A DNA stretch of 64,000 nt from Paenibacillus pabuli (GCF_023101145.1 NZ_CP073714.1:5642001-5706000); one strand, 5' to 3'; shown: positions 52,015 to 61,035, counted from the first letter of the stretch. A program made the numbers and translations. Notes: generated by a model not told the origin, from the letters alone.

Positions 52015-52485
52015 ATGAATAAGAGCGAACTGAACGAAGAAGAAATTCAATTATGGTATAAGTGGAAAGGCTCCTTTCACAGCATCTTCGGTCGCGTAAT
52101 CAAAGAGATGTCCGATCACACCGGACTATCAGAGGGCGATTATGGAGTACTGGATCGGTTAGACCTTCTGGGGGACGGTAACCTTCGCCAACAGGAGCTG
52201 GCCGAATCCATGGACTGGGATAAGAGCCGATTGTCACATCATTTGACGCGGATGGAGAAACGCGGGCTGGTGATGAGGAAGCCATTAGACAACGATCGTG
52301 GTGTTCAGGTCATCATTACTCCCATTGGCAAATCAGCCTTAAATGATGCCCGTCCCATCGTCTCCATGGCCATACGCAAACATTTTCTGGATCAATTAAC
52401 CGATCAAGACGTGGAGTCGATTACGAAGCTGGCGGAAAGAACAAAAAAAGGATCTGCCGCATCTTATAATGCCCCAACGCCATGA
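52015..52485 (+). CDS. MarR-family transcriptional regulator
   Basis: 156 residues from ATG at 52015. Winged helix region at about 50-110: LRQQELAESMDWDKSRLSHH, then RMEKRGLVMRKPLDNDRGVQ. The helical ends provide dimerisation. It very likely represses itself and the divergent hydrolase by binding the twin operators between them. The extended -10 directly upstream and the lack of a ribosome site suggest leaderless translation. Confidence 0.9.
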   Translation: MNKSELNEEEIQLWYKWKGSFHSIFGRVIKEMSDHTGLSEGDYGVLDRLDLLGDGNLRQQELAESMDWDKSRLSHHLTRMEKRGLVMRKPLDNDRGVQVIITPIGKSALNDARPIVSMAIRKHFLDQLTDQDVESITKLAERTKKGSAASYNAPTP

Positions 52486-52499
52486 CCGCGTATTTTCAA

Positions 52500-52556
52500 G
52501 CCCCTTCCACCAAAACGATGGAGGGGGATTTTGCTTTCCAAAAGCAAAATCCCCCC
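52500..52556. terminator. Overlapping hairpins after the marR gene
   Basis: A first stem (CCCCTTCCA with TGGAGGGGG) is followed by ATTTTGCTTT. A second, perfect 15-bp stem (GGGGGATTTTGCTTT and its complement, 3-nt loop, 52523-52555) reuses the right arm of the first. The two cannot form together. The rest of the gap to 52845 shows no gene. Confidence 0.7.
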
Positions 52557-52845
52557 TCAGGTACCGCAACATTCTCTGACTTTAAAAACAAGCAGTTGCT
52601 ATTATAAATTTTATAATACACGCTTCAAGTTCCGTGAGGTGGCGAGAAATGGAACGAAAATAACTCCCAATATTGGCGTTTCAAATGCAGACAAATTCCT
52701 TTGATCCTATGTGGTTATTGAAGATAACTGCCCGTTAGTTTAATGAAAAGTCGTCCTAATGGGGACTCACGGCAACTTTATACTTCCACTTTCGACTTAT
52801 GGAAAAATTCACGATGAGGCTCTGTATTGAAAATCCATATCTCTG

Positions 52846-53172
52846 TTAAAATTCAAACCATTCCAATGCGCCGTCATCCCGGTTCGTAGCCGTTTTCAGC
52901 TGTCTCAGCCAATCTGCTGCGAATTCCCCCCCGATATGAAATAGACAATATATGTATAACTCTCCAGCCACAACTTCATCCATTTCCGATGCCACTTCAA
53001 TCGAGACTTGTAGAGCTTCAGGCCAGGAAGAACCCTCTTGAAGCAATACAAAACCATCTTCATAATACTCCAGCCTATACATTTCGGAGAAAGTTAAGGA
53101 GTCCGCCAGTCTTTTCACAACCCCAGGTAATATTGCAGGATTTGTTGCTCTAATGCCATATTCCCAGCCCAC
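52846..53172 (-). CDS. Small protein of unknown function, third gene of an immunity-like cassette
   Basis: 108 residues from GTG at 53172 (AAGGAGG six bases before; an ATG two bases upstream is out of frame). It opens GWEYGIRATNPAILPGVVKR and ends in EWFEF; acidic, with many aromatic residues and no signal or membrane segment. I do not recognise a family. It lies 35 nt after the SMI1/KNR4 gene, in one transcription unit. Confidence 0.75.
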   Translation of the reverse strand: MGWEYGIRATNPAILPGVVKRLADSLTFSEMYRLEYYEDGFVLLQEGSSWPEALQVSIEVASEMDEVVAGELYIYCLFHIGGEFAADWLRQLKTATNRDDGALEWFEF

Positions 53173-53207
53173 ATGGTACCTCCTTCAATCTGACGGTTAG
53201 CTAAGAA

Positions 53208-53834
53208 CTACTGCTCTTGCTTATTTCTTTCATTGATCGAGCGGTCCAGCCACAATTCATACCAGTCCAGAAAACCCAGCCGCTCCGTGTTACCCATATA
53301 ATGATCCGGATAAATTCCATTACTGTTCGCCCGATCATCGGTCCAAATCTGTCCATGAGACAATCCCTTCACGATCAGATTAAGCGACACGCCACAGCCA
53401 AAATCACTGATTCGCAGCATCCCTGCCGACCATTTCGGATCATAATAATCATGTTCAAGCGCTGCCCACTCGTCCTCATCCTTACTGTCATCGTACCAGT
53501 CAACATCCCAATTCCAGGATTCCACATGTGGGAACGGCTCGGAAATGGCATTCAACTCATCATCATAATCCATTACCAAATACACGCCATCCTCAGGTTT
53601 TTCCAGCCCATAATAAGGACCTGTTCCGCCACTGCCAATTACAAGCAAAAACGCTTGATATTCTTCTGGGAGCTCTATCTTCCATTTCTGTTCAAATGCC
53701 TTAATCTCGTCCAACGTCCATACTGGAGCCATCTCATATTGATGATTTTCCGCCCCAAACAGATTCCGTTCCGGGTCCAGAGCTTGCAGCTTGTTCAATT
53801 TTCCCTGTATGCGTTCCAACTGGGCCTTGTACAT
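53208..53834 (-). CDS. SMI1/KNR4 family protein
   Basis: 208 residues with strong RBS AAGGAGG. Family blocks: WTLDEIKAFEQKWKIELPEE, YQAFLLVIGSGGTGPYYGL, and GCGVSLNLIVKGLSHGQIW with a final TERLGFLDWYELWLDRS. This is a textbook SUKH member. In bacteria such proteins usually neutralise toxins delivered by neighbours. It is the middle gene of three small co-directional genes with gaps of about 35 nt. Confidence 0.92.
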   Translation of the reverse strand: MYKAQLERIQGKLNKLQALDPERNLFGAENHQYEMAPVWTLDEIKAFEQKWKIELPEEYQAFLLVIGSGGTGPYYGLEKPEDGVYLVMDYDDELNAISEPFPHVESWNWDVDWYDDSKDEDEWAALEHDYYDPKWSAGMLRISDFGCGVSLNLIVKGLSHGQIWTDDRANSNGIYPDHYMGNTERLGFLDWYELWLDRSINERNKQEQ

Positions 53835-53869
53835 GTCCGTAAGCCTCCTTCAATCGCTTATCTATAACG

Positions 53870-54319
53870 CTAAATTCGAATCAAGTCACTTAAGTTGTTC
53901 TCGCTTTGCAGACTGGGCTTCATGGCAATCGAGATTTGATTATCTTCCTTCGTTATTCTGCACGCATAATTTCCGGGTTCCAACTGGAGCAACATGCCCC
54001 CGCACGAATCATCGGGCTCCAGCTCGCCTCCAGTGACATCATCAGCAGCTCCCACATATACGGTACCGGAAGGAACTCGAAAATGATACAACAGTTCGGT
54101 CTCCACTTCCTTAACCGATTCATCCAGACTCCATTGCACCTCATACTGTCCGTCTTCACCCAAGTTCAGAAACAAACAGTTGCCTGCATTTACTTCCGCC
54201 AGTTCATCCTCTGCAATAGACCACCAGTCCGATGTATCCTCAACCCGATGTTTTAGTGAAGCCAGATCATACAGGCATAATGCTGCCGTATCTGTGATCA
54301 CCTGAAATTTTCCGTTCAT
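53870..54319 (-). CDS. Protein of unknown function, first gene of the immunity-like cassette
   Basis: 149 residues from ATG at 54319, preceded by AAGAAGGGGG. Opening MNGKFQVITDTAALCLYDLA; the middle has alternating beta strands (CLFLNLGEDGQYEVQWSLD, YHFRVPSGTVYVGAADDV). Strongly acidic, cytosolic. Not confidently assigned to a family. Its position 35 nt upstream of an SMI1/KNR4 gene and its acidic nature suggest another immunity-type protein (inference). Confidence 0.75.
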   Translation of the reverse strand: MNGKFQVITDTAALCLYDLASLKHRVEDTSDWWSIAEDELAEVNAGNCLFLNLGEDGQYEVQWSLDESVKEVETELLYHFRVPSGTVYVGAADDVTGGELEPDDSCGGMLLQLEPGNYACRITKEDNQISIAMKPSLQSENNLSDLIRI

Positions 54320-54569
54320 TCTAGTTCCCCCTTCTTTATTTAAAATAAACACCCGTTCCTTTCCCAACTGATCCAGGTGAGAAATCAGAACCATATCCAA
54401 CCATTATAACAAGCCATACACACGGGTTAAAGGAACCTTGGGGCTATCTGTGATCCGTTGCACCTGCAGAAAATTGATGATGTTATCAAACAAGGTTAAA
54501 CTCTTCATTTTTTTAGCAAAATTGACGATATAATCATAACTGACTTTTTTTGATTTTGTGGAGGAAACC

Positions 54570-54947
54570 ATGGCTATCAACCTTAGAAGAGAACCTTTTC
54601 GCTATACTTTAAAGGAACCAATAACGTTCGAAATTTTTATTCTCAGCATTAACGGTGCCTCTGCACCACCCAAACCCATTCAAGCTGAATTATGCGATAT
54701 CAGCCGATCCGGCTGTCAGCTTTCTTTCCCGTTAAATCTGCATGTGGAGTCCAATAACATCCGAATCGGCATGAACTTGCTGCTTTTTGAAGACCCCTTA
54801 TACTTGGAAGGAACGCTGCGTTGGGGCAATGAAGAGAATAACCGGTGGCATTACGGTGTACAGTTGGAGATCCAGCAAGACAATCATGAGCGTTTATCCA
54901 GAGAAATGAGAATGCTTGCGGGACAAGGCAAAATTGTGGTGAAGTAA
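54570..54947 (+). CDS. PilZ-domain cyclic-di-GMP-binding protein
   Basis: 125 residues, start ATG at 54570 after GGAGGA. The cyclic-di-GMP motif is seen as RREPFRY near the N terminus (RxxxR) and DISRSGCQLSF (DxSxxG) about 35 residues later, followed by the beta-barrel with WHYGVQL. Stand-alone PilZ proteins relay cyclic-di-GMP to motility or exopolysaccharide machinery. Monocistronic. The diguanylate cyclase at 29-30 kb shows the second messenger is made in this cell. Confidence 0.88.
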   Translation: MAINLRREPFRYTLKEPITFEIFILSINGASAPPKPIQAELCDISRSGCQLSFPLNLHVESNNIRIGMNLLLFEDPLYLEGTLRWGNEENNRWHYGVQLEIQQDNHERLSREMRMLAGQGKIVVK

Positions 54948-54971
54948 CCGGGGAGCTACTAACCCAACAAC

Positions 54972-55003
54972 AAAAAAAACAGCCCGCTCAACCGGACTGT
55001 TTC
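54972..55003. terminator. Bidirectional terminator between PilZ and permease genes
   Basis: AACAGCCCG-CTCAAC-CGGACTGTT with an A-run on one side and T-rich sequence on the other. Confidence 0.75.
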
Positions 55004-55029
55004 AATATTTTGTTCAAGATTTTAGATAC

Positions 55030-56376
55030 TTAGGCTGCTTTGGTTGCAATCGTTTTGTTGTCCATCTTGGACCAATCCACTGTGGTTTCGAGCAGCAGTG
55101 ACACTACGACCCCAATGACGAGTCCATTGCTAATGATCGGGATGAGATACATAGGCAAAGAATGAAAGGCTTCAGCAGGAATATTCATTACAGCAACACC
55201 TGTAAGTACCGGCAATGCTACACGATAGATGGTTTTGGAATTAAATTTGGTGCCTTCAAGTGTTCTCAGGGCCGTCCCGAACATCTGCAAATACGCTACA
55301 AATAGCACGGCACTCCCAACGCTGGGCGGGATTTGTGCAAAAAAGGCTGTCACTGAAGGTGTAAGTCCCAACATACATAACATGCCTGCTCCAACAACAA
55401 ACGCAGCTCGTTTCAGAATACGAGTGCTCTCCAGAAAACCAATCGAAGAAGCAAATAAACCGAACGGCAGCACACCTACACATGCAGATAACATGGTGAA
55501 CAATCCTGTGAGCATGTACGATCGTTTATATTGTTGGCTGGTCGTTTGTACTTCATATATTTTTTCGACGGAGCTTAACGTGGTGATGGAGTTCGTCATA
55601 TTCACCAGCCCAACAAAAAAAGCGGTGATGACAATGCCCGGCTCCCACTTCGGCGTCCCCCACGGAAACCAGGAAAACAGGTTGAAATCCTGTTGACCGG
55701 ATACTCCTGCATGCTGTCCTGGGAACACAAAACTGTAGGCAATCCATCCCGTCACGATGCCAATCAGGATGGAGTAATTGCCCAGCTTGCCTTTTCCCTT
55801 AAGCTGGATCAAGGCCACAAAAAACGCAATCGCAACGGACAACGCCGCCACAGGCAGGTTGAATGTGCCAAACTCGGTGTATCCAATCATGCCTTTGAAG
55901 AAATTCATGGTCAATTGAATCGTCATCAGAAATAACATTGCACTCTTGACCATTGGTGTGAACAGCTTCTGAAGCACATGCGCCGCTCCAAGCGCGCCAA
56001 GAATCATCATCGTCAGACCCGCTAACAGAAAACCCGCAGCCAGTCCTCCCCCAATACGTTCCAAACTCATGCCTGCCGATGAAGCCGAGGCCGTTAAGCT
56101 TAGCGTCAGCCCCCACCATAACCCCGAGGGACCATCCATCACGGCATAACGATGTCCAAAGAACGCCTGTAAGATACATACAGCCCCGGTCAGCAAAAAG
56201 GCATGCTGCATTGACGCAGCAATGGCGTCCGGTGAAAGCTGAAAATTATGTCCGATGGATAACGGCACCACTACCGTGTTGGTAAACAGGAAGAAGAACC
56301 ACTGAATGCCTGCCAATATAAGTGATGACGCACCCTTTATATGATTTTGCAAAGATTGCTCTTGATGTCTGTTCAT
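55030..56376 (-). CDS. NCS2-family nucleobase permease
   Basis: 448 residues with about 12-14 membrane segments. Opening IQWFFFLFTNTVVVPLSIG and the GPSGLWWG and VKSAMLFLMTIQL regions fit the xanthine/uracil permease family, though the usual QxG signature is modified (GLVNMTNSITTLSS in TM8 and PPSVGSAVLFVAY in TM10). The substrate is probably a purine or pyrimidine base. Its start overlaps the ankyrin gene stop by 4 nt (ATGA), so the two proteins are made in a coupled way. Confidence 0.85.
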   Translation of the reverse strand: MNRHQEQSLQNHIKGASSLILAGIQWFFFLFTNTVVVPLSIGHNFQLSPDAIAASMQHAFLLTGAVCILQAFFGHRYAVMDGPSGLWWGLTLSLTASASSAGMSLERIGGGLAAGFLLAGLTMMILGALGAAHVLQKLFTPMVKSAMLFLMTIQLTMNFFKGMIGYTEFGTFNLPVAALSVAIAFFVALIQLKGKGKLGNYSILIGIVTGWIAYSFVFPGQHAGVSGQQDFNLFSWFPWGTPKWEPGIVITAFFVGLVNMTNSITTLSSVEKIYEVQTTSQQYKRSYMLTGLFTMLSACVGVLPFGLFASSIGFLESTRILKRAAFVVGAGMLCMLGLTPSVTAFFAQIPPSVGSAVLFVAYLQMFGTALRTLEGTKFNSKTIYRVALPVLTGVAVMNIPAEAFHSLPMYLIPIISNGLVIGVVVSLLLETTVDWSKMDNKTIATKAA

Positions 56377-56957
56377 GATTGGGTTAACATTCGCTCCATT
56401 TCTATATAATGATTTCTGCGGGCATGCGCAAGTGCTGTAACTCCATCCCGGTCAGCAATCAAGGGATCCGCACCATATTGCAAAAGCAATGCTACGATCT
56501 GCTGATGGCGTGTGCCGCCATCCCCCAGAATGACCGCTTCCAGCAAGGCTGTCCAGCCCAGATTGTTGATATGATTCACATTCACATCTGTGCTGGTCAG
56601 GAGGATTTCCACAATATCGACATGTCCTCGATCTGCAGCAGGAATCAGTGCTGTACCTCCGAAACGATTCGTAAGCCGGGTATCGGCACCTGCTTTTATA
56701 GCCAGTTCGACCATTTTACGCAAACCTTCCGCACTGGCATACAACAGCATGTTGTCCAGTCGTTGATCCTGGATGTTCACATCTGCTCCCGCTTCAATAA
56801 GCATACTTGCCGTCTCTGGCTTGTTGCCATGTACCGCGGCCATCAGAGGCGTCCGCCCTCGCGCATCCCGGTCATTCACACCGGTCCCTTGTGCGATAAA
56901 CCGCAGCACATCATCTGTATGTCCAGCTTCAGCAGCAGCATGTATTGTTTTCAGCAC
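56373..56957 (-). CDS. Ankyrin-repeat protein coupled to the NCS2 permease
   Basis: 194 residues starting at GTG 56957. It is built almost entirely of five to six ankyrin repeats (GRTPLMAAVHGNKPETASML, GGTALIPAADRGHVDIVEIL, LGWTALLEAVILGDGG and DGVTALAHARRNHYIEMERM). No signal peptide, so it is cytosolic. The 4-nt overlap with the permease suggests a complex or regulatory contact with its cytoplasmic face (inference). Divergent from a LysR gene, the likely regulator of the pair. Confidence 0.9.
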   Translation of the reverse strand: MLKTIHAAAEAGHTDDVLRFIAQGTGVNDRDARGRTPLMAAVHGNKPETASMLIEAGADVNIQDQRLDNMLLYASAEGLRKMVELAIKAGADTRLTNRFGGTALIPAADRGHVDIVEILLTSTDVNVNHINNLGWTALLEAVILGDGGTRHQQIVALLLQYGADPLIADRDGVTALAHARRNHYIEMERMLTQS

Positions 56958-57046
56958 CGCACCTTCACCCTCCAGTTCATCCTCATCCTCAAGGCATATA
57001 TTCGAATGATCATAATCTACATGTGTGATTTGAAGTGTTTAAACCT

Positions 57047-57062
57047 TATGTATGGTAACATA
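57047..57062. promoter_or_regulatory. LysR-type operator candidate
   Basis: TATGT-N6-ACATA inverted repeat lies between the divergent ankyrin/permease and LysR genes. A TATAAT box follows at 57072-57077 for the LysR transcript. Confidence 0.45.
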
Positions 57063-57141
57063 GGATGAAAGTATAATAAAAATACATGTTTTGTTGGTTT
57101 CCCATACGAAAAACATATCGTTGCAAATAAGGAGAACATAC

Positions 57142-58035
57142 GTGGATATCAAACAATGTCGCTATTTCATCGCGATTGCTGAGGAGAGACAGATCACAGC
57201 GGCAGCGCGCAGATTGCACATGGCTCAGCCTCCTCTAAGTCAGCAGCTTAAGCTGATGGAAGACGAGCTCGGCGTGGCTTTGTTTGAACGCAAAGGACGC
57301 AGCATGGAGCTGACACAGGCGGGTCGAAGCTTCTATGATTATGCTGTTACGATGACCAAATACATGGAAGAGGCTGTCATGGAGATGCAAAGTTTCCGCT
57401 ATGGCATTCGGGGCAAGCTGTCGCTTGGCATTAATACCATTTCAGATCGTTTGATCCCGCAAGCGCTCCAGCAGTTTCGGACAACACATCCCCAGGTAAC
57501 CTATAAAATCCAGCAAAATGAATCTGCGCAGCTCTGCCAGCTCCTGGGGGAAGGCAAAATCGAGCTGGCCTGTGTGCGAATGCCTGTCAAAACAGAGCAA
57601 TATGAAGTGCTGCATCTACCGCAGGAAGCCCTCTTCTATATTTCTTCCACACCGCTGAGGTCAGCGGATGAGCGCGGGATTTATTTTCAGAAGCTGGCCG
57701 ACATCCCTCTCTTGCTTCCCAGTACCGAAGGGCTTGGAATGTTCGAACTGATATTGCAGAAATTCCGTGAGCATCACGTGAATCCTTCCATTGCTGGCGA
57801 ATGCTCGGATATTAACATGTTGTTGGAACTTGTACGACTCGGTTTTGCTAGCTCCATCGTGCCCCATACGGTTCTGCAGTTATATCATGAGCATCCATTT
57901 CATGTCTATCGTATTCTGGATGCGCAATCCACCGTAGATTCTGCGCTTGTGTGGCATCGAAATCGCCATCTGTCCAAGCCCGCGCAGCACTTTGTGCAAT
58001 TGGTTCGGGAGCTATTGCCTGCTTGCTCGGTTTAG
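57142..58035 (+). CDS. LysR-family transcriptional regulator
   Basis: 297 residues from GTG at 57142 (AAGGAGAAC upstream). N-terminal winged helix: CRYFIAIAEERQITAAARRL then HMAQPPLSQQLKLMEDELGV. The effector domain starts near residue 90 (GKLSLGINTISDRLIPQAL). LysR proteins usually regulate a divergent operon in response to a metabolite, here the ankyrin/permease pair; a nucleobase-related ligand is a plausible guess. Confidence 0.92.
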   Translation: MDIKQCRYFIAIAEERQITAAARRLHMAQPPLSQQLKLMEDELGVALFERKGRSMELTQAGRSFYDYAVTMTKYMEEAVMEMQSFRYGIRGKLSLGINTISDRLIPQALQQFRTTHPQVTYKIQQNESAQLCQLLGEGKIELACVRMPVKTEQYEVLHLPQEALFYISSTPLRSADERGIYFQKLADIPLLLPSTEGLGMFELILQKFREHHVNPSIAGECSDINMLLELVRLGFASSIVPHTVLQLYHEHPFHVYRILDAQSTVDSALVWHRNRHLSKPAQHFVQLVRELLPACSV

Positions 58036-58080
58036 CCTCCAAAAGGATGTCGACAATCGGAAAGGCAGCCACACCTACAA

Positions 58081-58133
58081 AAAAAGCAGCAGCCTTGCCG
58101 GATTTTCATCCGATAAGACTGCTGCTTTTTAAT
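58081..58133. terminator. Bidirectional terminator between lysR and bglP
   Basis: AAAAAGCAGCAG pairs with CTGCTGCTTTTT around an inner small stem (CCGGAT/ATCCGA). Confidence 0.85.
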
Positions 58134-58138
58134 ATTCG

Positions 58139-60055
58139 TTACGCTTTTGCCGTGAACAACAATTCTTGTTCTTTAATCGTTGTACGTCCGGCAGATTCGA
58201 TTGTATTGTATTGATGCATGTTCGTAATGATAACCGGCGTAATTGTAGTGTAACCGGCTTTTTCAATTTCTTCCCGGTCGAATTCCATCAGTACATCACC
58301 AACGGCAACCTTCGCTCCTGCTTGAACTTTAGGGGAGAAGAATTGACCTTTCAGTTTCACGGTATCAATCCCGATGTGAATGAGCATTTCAGCGCCGTTA
58401 TCACTTACGAGACCAATAGCATGTCCACTCTTCGACAACGAGAATACTGTACCGTTAATTGGAGAAACTACGCGGCCTTCCGACGGCTGAATCGCAAACC
58501 CTTTACCCATAATCTCTTCGGAGAATGCTGGGTCTGGAACTTCGCTCAATGGTTTAACTTCACCAGTAATCGGGCTGAATACGTCTTGATCCAATACTTT
58601 GGTTTCTTCAACAGCAGTTACTGCGGAAGCCGAGCTATTCACGTCAGCTGCTACCGGTGTTACTGGTACAGCAGATGGAGCGGCTGCAGCGGCTGGTACT
58701 GCTTCTGGAACATCTTCAAATCCAAGAATGTACGTCAGAACTGCTGAAACTACAACAGCAATGATAATTCCAATCAGCGCATAAACAAATGTAGGGCCGA
58801 TGATCATCGGAATACCAGACAGACCCGCCAGACCACCCATTACATAAGCTTTGGTTTGGAAGAAACTGATGAACGCTCCACTAATTCCGGCACCGATCAG
58901 GGCTGCAACAAATGGTTTCTTGAAACGCATGTTTACCCCATACATTGCTGGTTCTGTAATTCCCATAAGAGCAGTAACACCCGTTGATGCTGACATAGAT
59001 TTGATTTGTTTATTTTTGGATTTCAGAGAAACACCCAATGCACTGCCTGCCTGCGCAAAGTTTGCAACCATCATGAGTGGAATCAAGTAATCGAATCCCA
59101 GTGTCGCAATGGAACCGATCATGATTGGAACCAGTGCATAGTGCATACCTGTAATAATTAAGAGCGAGAATGTTCCACCAACAAGCAATCCTGCAAACAA
59201 ACCAGCGTTATTGAACAACCAGTTAATACCATCTGTTAAACCGTTACCGATGATAACGCCAAGAGGTCCTACGGCAATCATCATTACTGGAACAATGATA
59301 AGCAATGTAACTGTTGGTACAACAATCAATTTAAGTGAAGCATGTGTAACCTTGTCGATGGCTTTTTCTACATAAGAAGCCAGCCAGATCGCAATCAGAA
59401 TCGGGATAACCGAGGATGCATAGGTCGCTGCTACAACCGGCAAACCGATGAACGATACATTTTCACCTGGTGCTAACAGAGCCGTAATCGTCGGGTGCAT
59501 AACTGATGCACCAATCGCCGCGCCAATGTACATGTTGCTCCCCAGCTTACGTGCTGTACTGATCCCTAGTATGATTGGGAGGAAGTAGAATGCACCATCA
59601 CCAATCGCCGACAAAATGATATACGTAGAACTTGTAGCATCAATCCATCCAAAGGTAAGGAGCAATGCAACAATACCTTTGAGCATCCCCGCACCGGTGA
59701 TCGCTGGTAAGATTGGTGTAAACACGCCTGAGATGAAGTCAAATACAGCACTCAGCGGATTTTTCTTTTTACTTGTTTCACTTGAAGCAGCTGGTTTGGC
59801 ATCAGGGGATTTGGACATGTTGCCTACAAGTGCATTATACACAACAGGCACATCGTTCCCGATAATAACCTGGAACTGTCCGCCATTCTCCATAACGCCC
59901 ATCACACCAGGTGTATTTTTCAGCGTCGCTTTGTCCGCTTTTTTGTTGTCATTCAGGTTGAACCGGAGTCTTGTCATACAGTGTGTGACTTGATCGATGT
60001 TCTCTTCGCCACCAACAAGCTTCAGAATATCCTTGGACAATTGTTGTTTATCCAT
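58139..60055 (-). CDS. bglP: PTS beta-glucoside EIIBCA transporter
   Basis: 638 residues in BCA order: EIIB (1-85) with the phosphorylated Cys26 in THCMTRLRF, EIIC membrane domain (about 105-455) with TGMHYALVP and GITEPAMYGVNMR, an Ala/Pro/Val-rich linker (460-500), and a glucose-type EIIA (505-635) with the phospho-histidine in LIHIGIDTVKLKG. It imports and phosphorylates aryl-beta-glucosides, with phosphate from HPr. It lies directly after licT with a RAT/terminator between, the same layout as bglP control in B. subtilis, and belongs to the same operon as the two bglA genes. RBS AAAAGGAGC. Confidence 0.96.
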   Translation of the reverse strand: MDKQQLSKDILKLVGGEENIDQVTHCMTRLRFNLNDNKKADKATLKNTPGVMGVMENGGQFQVIIGNDVPVVYNALVGNMSKSPDAKPAASSETSKKKNPLSAVFDFISGVFTPILPAITGAGMLKGIVALLLTFGWIDATSSTYIILSAIGDGAFYFLPIILGISTARKLGSNMYIGAAIGASVMHPTITALLAPGENVSFIGLPVVAATYASSVIPILIAIWLASYVEKAIDKVTHASLKLIVVPTVTLLIIVPVMMIAVGPLGVIIGNGLTDGINWLFNNAGLFAGLLVGGTFSLLIITGMHYALVPIMIGSIATLGFDYLIPLMMVANFAQAGSALGVSLKSKNKQIKSMSASTGVTALMGITEPAMYGVNMRFKKPFVAALIGAGISGAFISFFQTKAYVMGGLAGLSGIPMIIGPTFVYALIGIIIAVVVSAVLTYILGFEDVPEAVPAAAAAPSAVPVTPVAADVNSSASAVTAVEETKVLDQDVFSPITGEVKPLSEVPDPAFSEEIMGKGFAIQPSEGRVVSPINGTVFSLSKSGHAIGLVSDNGAEMLIHIGIDTVKLKGQFFSPKVQAGAKVAVGDVLMEFDREEIEKAGYTTITPVIITNMHQYNTIESAGRTTIKEQELLFTAKA

Positions 60056-60095
60056 TGTGTTTTGCTCCTTTTATGTGTAATGAAGGTTAAAAAAA

Positions 60096-60156
60096 AACCT
60101 AAACACTGAATAATGACAAAGCCGTTTCAGCTTATCATTATTCAACGTTTAGGTTT
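60096..60156 (-). terminator. LicT-controlled terminator before bglP
   Basis: AAACCTAAACGTTGAATAAT and its complement form a long stem followed by nine or more T on the minus strand. Its left arm overlaps the 3' end of the RAT, so LicT binding blocks it. Confidence 0.9.
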
Positions 60157-60180
60157 TGCCTTTTTTGCAGTAACAATCCC
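60152..60180 (-). promoter_or_regulatory. RAT antiterminator site before bglP
   Basis: On the minus strand GGATTGTTACTGC, a short A-rich middle and GGCAAAACC. This matches the LicT/SacY ribonucleic antiterminator consensus. Confidence 0.92.
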
Positions 60181-60183
60181 AAT

Positions 60184-61035
60184 TTATTCGATTGTTTGTT
60201 CCGTTCTGACAACCCGTTCAATATGAATGGTCAGATAAAGAATTTCTTCCTTGGATAAGACCCGGCTATAGATCTTGCGAGTATAGTCGTTAATCTTACA
60301 CGCACAAGCATGTGCCTCAGGATATTGTTTGCTCACCAGGTCATGAAGCGGATTATCTGCTTCCTTATCTTCAATCGCTGTACCTTGTAATACCCGCTGA
60401 GCAAAGAATTTCAAATGTGTCAGGAATCGATAATAACTCAGCGAATCCTCATCCAGCTCAATGACAAAGCTGCGTCGAACGATGTTGAGTATATCTTTAA
60501 CGATATTCGTAATACTGATAGTTTCCCTCATTTCACCGTTCATCTGGGCATTAACCAGATGCATAGCGATGAATGCGCATTCGTCTTCAGGAAGCAGAAC
60601 GCCCAAGGTTTCTTCAATAATCTGCAATGCCTTGAGTCCGATAGCATATTCCTTGCGGTACATACGCTTGATCTCCCAGAACAATGCGTTACGAATCTGC
60701 AAACCTTGACGATGCCGGTCAATGGCAAAATGAATATGATCCGTAAGTGAAATGTATATGCTCTCATGAAGCTTCTCACCCAACACGGTCTCGGCGTAAC
60801 GAATAATCTCATCCGAGCATTCAACATATTCAACTGGAATATCAGACAGAAGCGTTTTCAGTTTCTGCGATACTTCCTTGCTTTCGAGTGAGAATATTTT
60901 TTCGACCAGGCTGTCATCTATCGTTTCACCAGTATGCTTTTTGAAGGCAATACCCCGCCCCATGACGACCAGTTCGTTTCCTCCCGGATCAATCACAGTA
61001 ACTACGTTGTTGTTCAGCACCTTCTCAATTTTCAT
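60184..61035 (-). CDS. licT: BglG/LicT-family transcriptional antiterminator
   Basis: 283 residues: RNA-binding CAT domain (1-56, KIEKVLNNNVVTVIDPGGNE, GRGIAFKK), PRD1 (about 65-170) and PRD2 (about 172-280). The regulatory histidines appear as LTDHIHFAIDR in PRD1, MHLVNAQ at its end, and YLTIHIERV in PRD2. Unphosphorylated at PRD1 and HPr-phosphorylated at PRD2, LicT binds RAT RNA and prevents termination. Three RAT sites flank genes of this operon, including one before licT itself, so it controls its own synthesis. RBS AAGGTGATG. Confidence 0.96.
   Translation of the reverse strand: MKIEKVLNNNVVTVIDPGGNELVVMGRGIAFKKHTGETIDDSLVEKIFSLESKEVSQKLKTLLSDIPVEYVECSDEIIRYAETVLGEKLHESIYISLTDHIHFAIDRHRQGLQIRNALFWEIKRMYRKEYAIGLKALQIIEETLGVLLPEDECAFIAMHLVNAQMNGEMRETISITNIVKDILNIVRRSFVIELDEDSLSYYRFLTHLKFFAQRVLQGTAIEDKEADNPLHDLVSKQYPEAHACACKINDYTRKIYSRVLSKEEILYLTIHIERVVRTEQTIE

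Noticed and set aside
53217..53867. 216-codon plus-strand frame opposite the SMI1/KNR4 gene
   Set aside because: Antisense shadow; the minus strand has the SUKH motifs and an AAGGAGG start.
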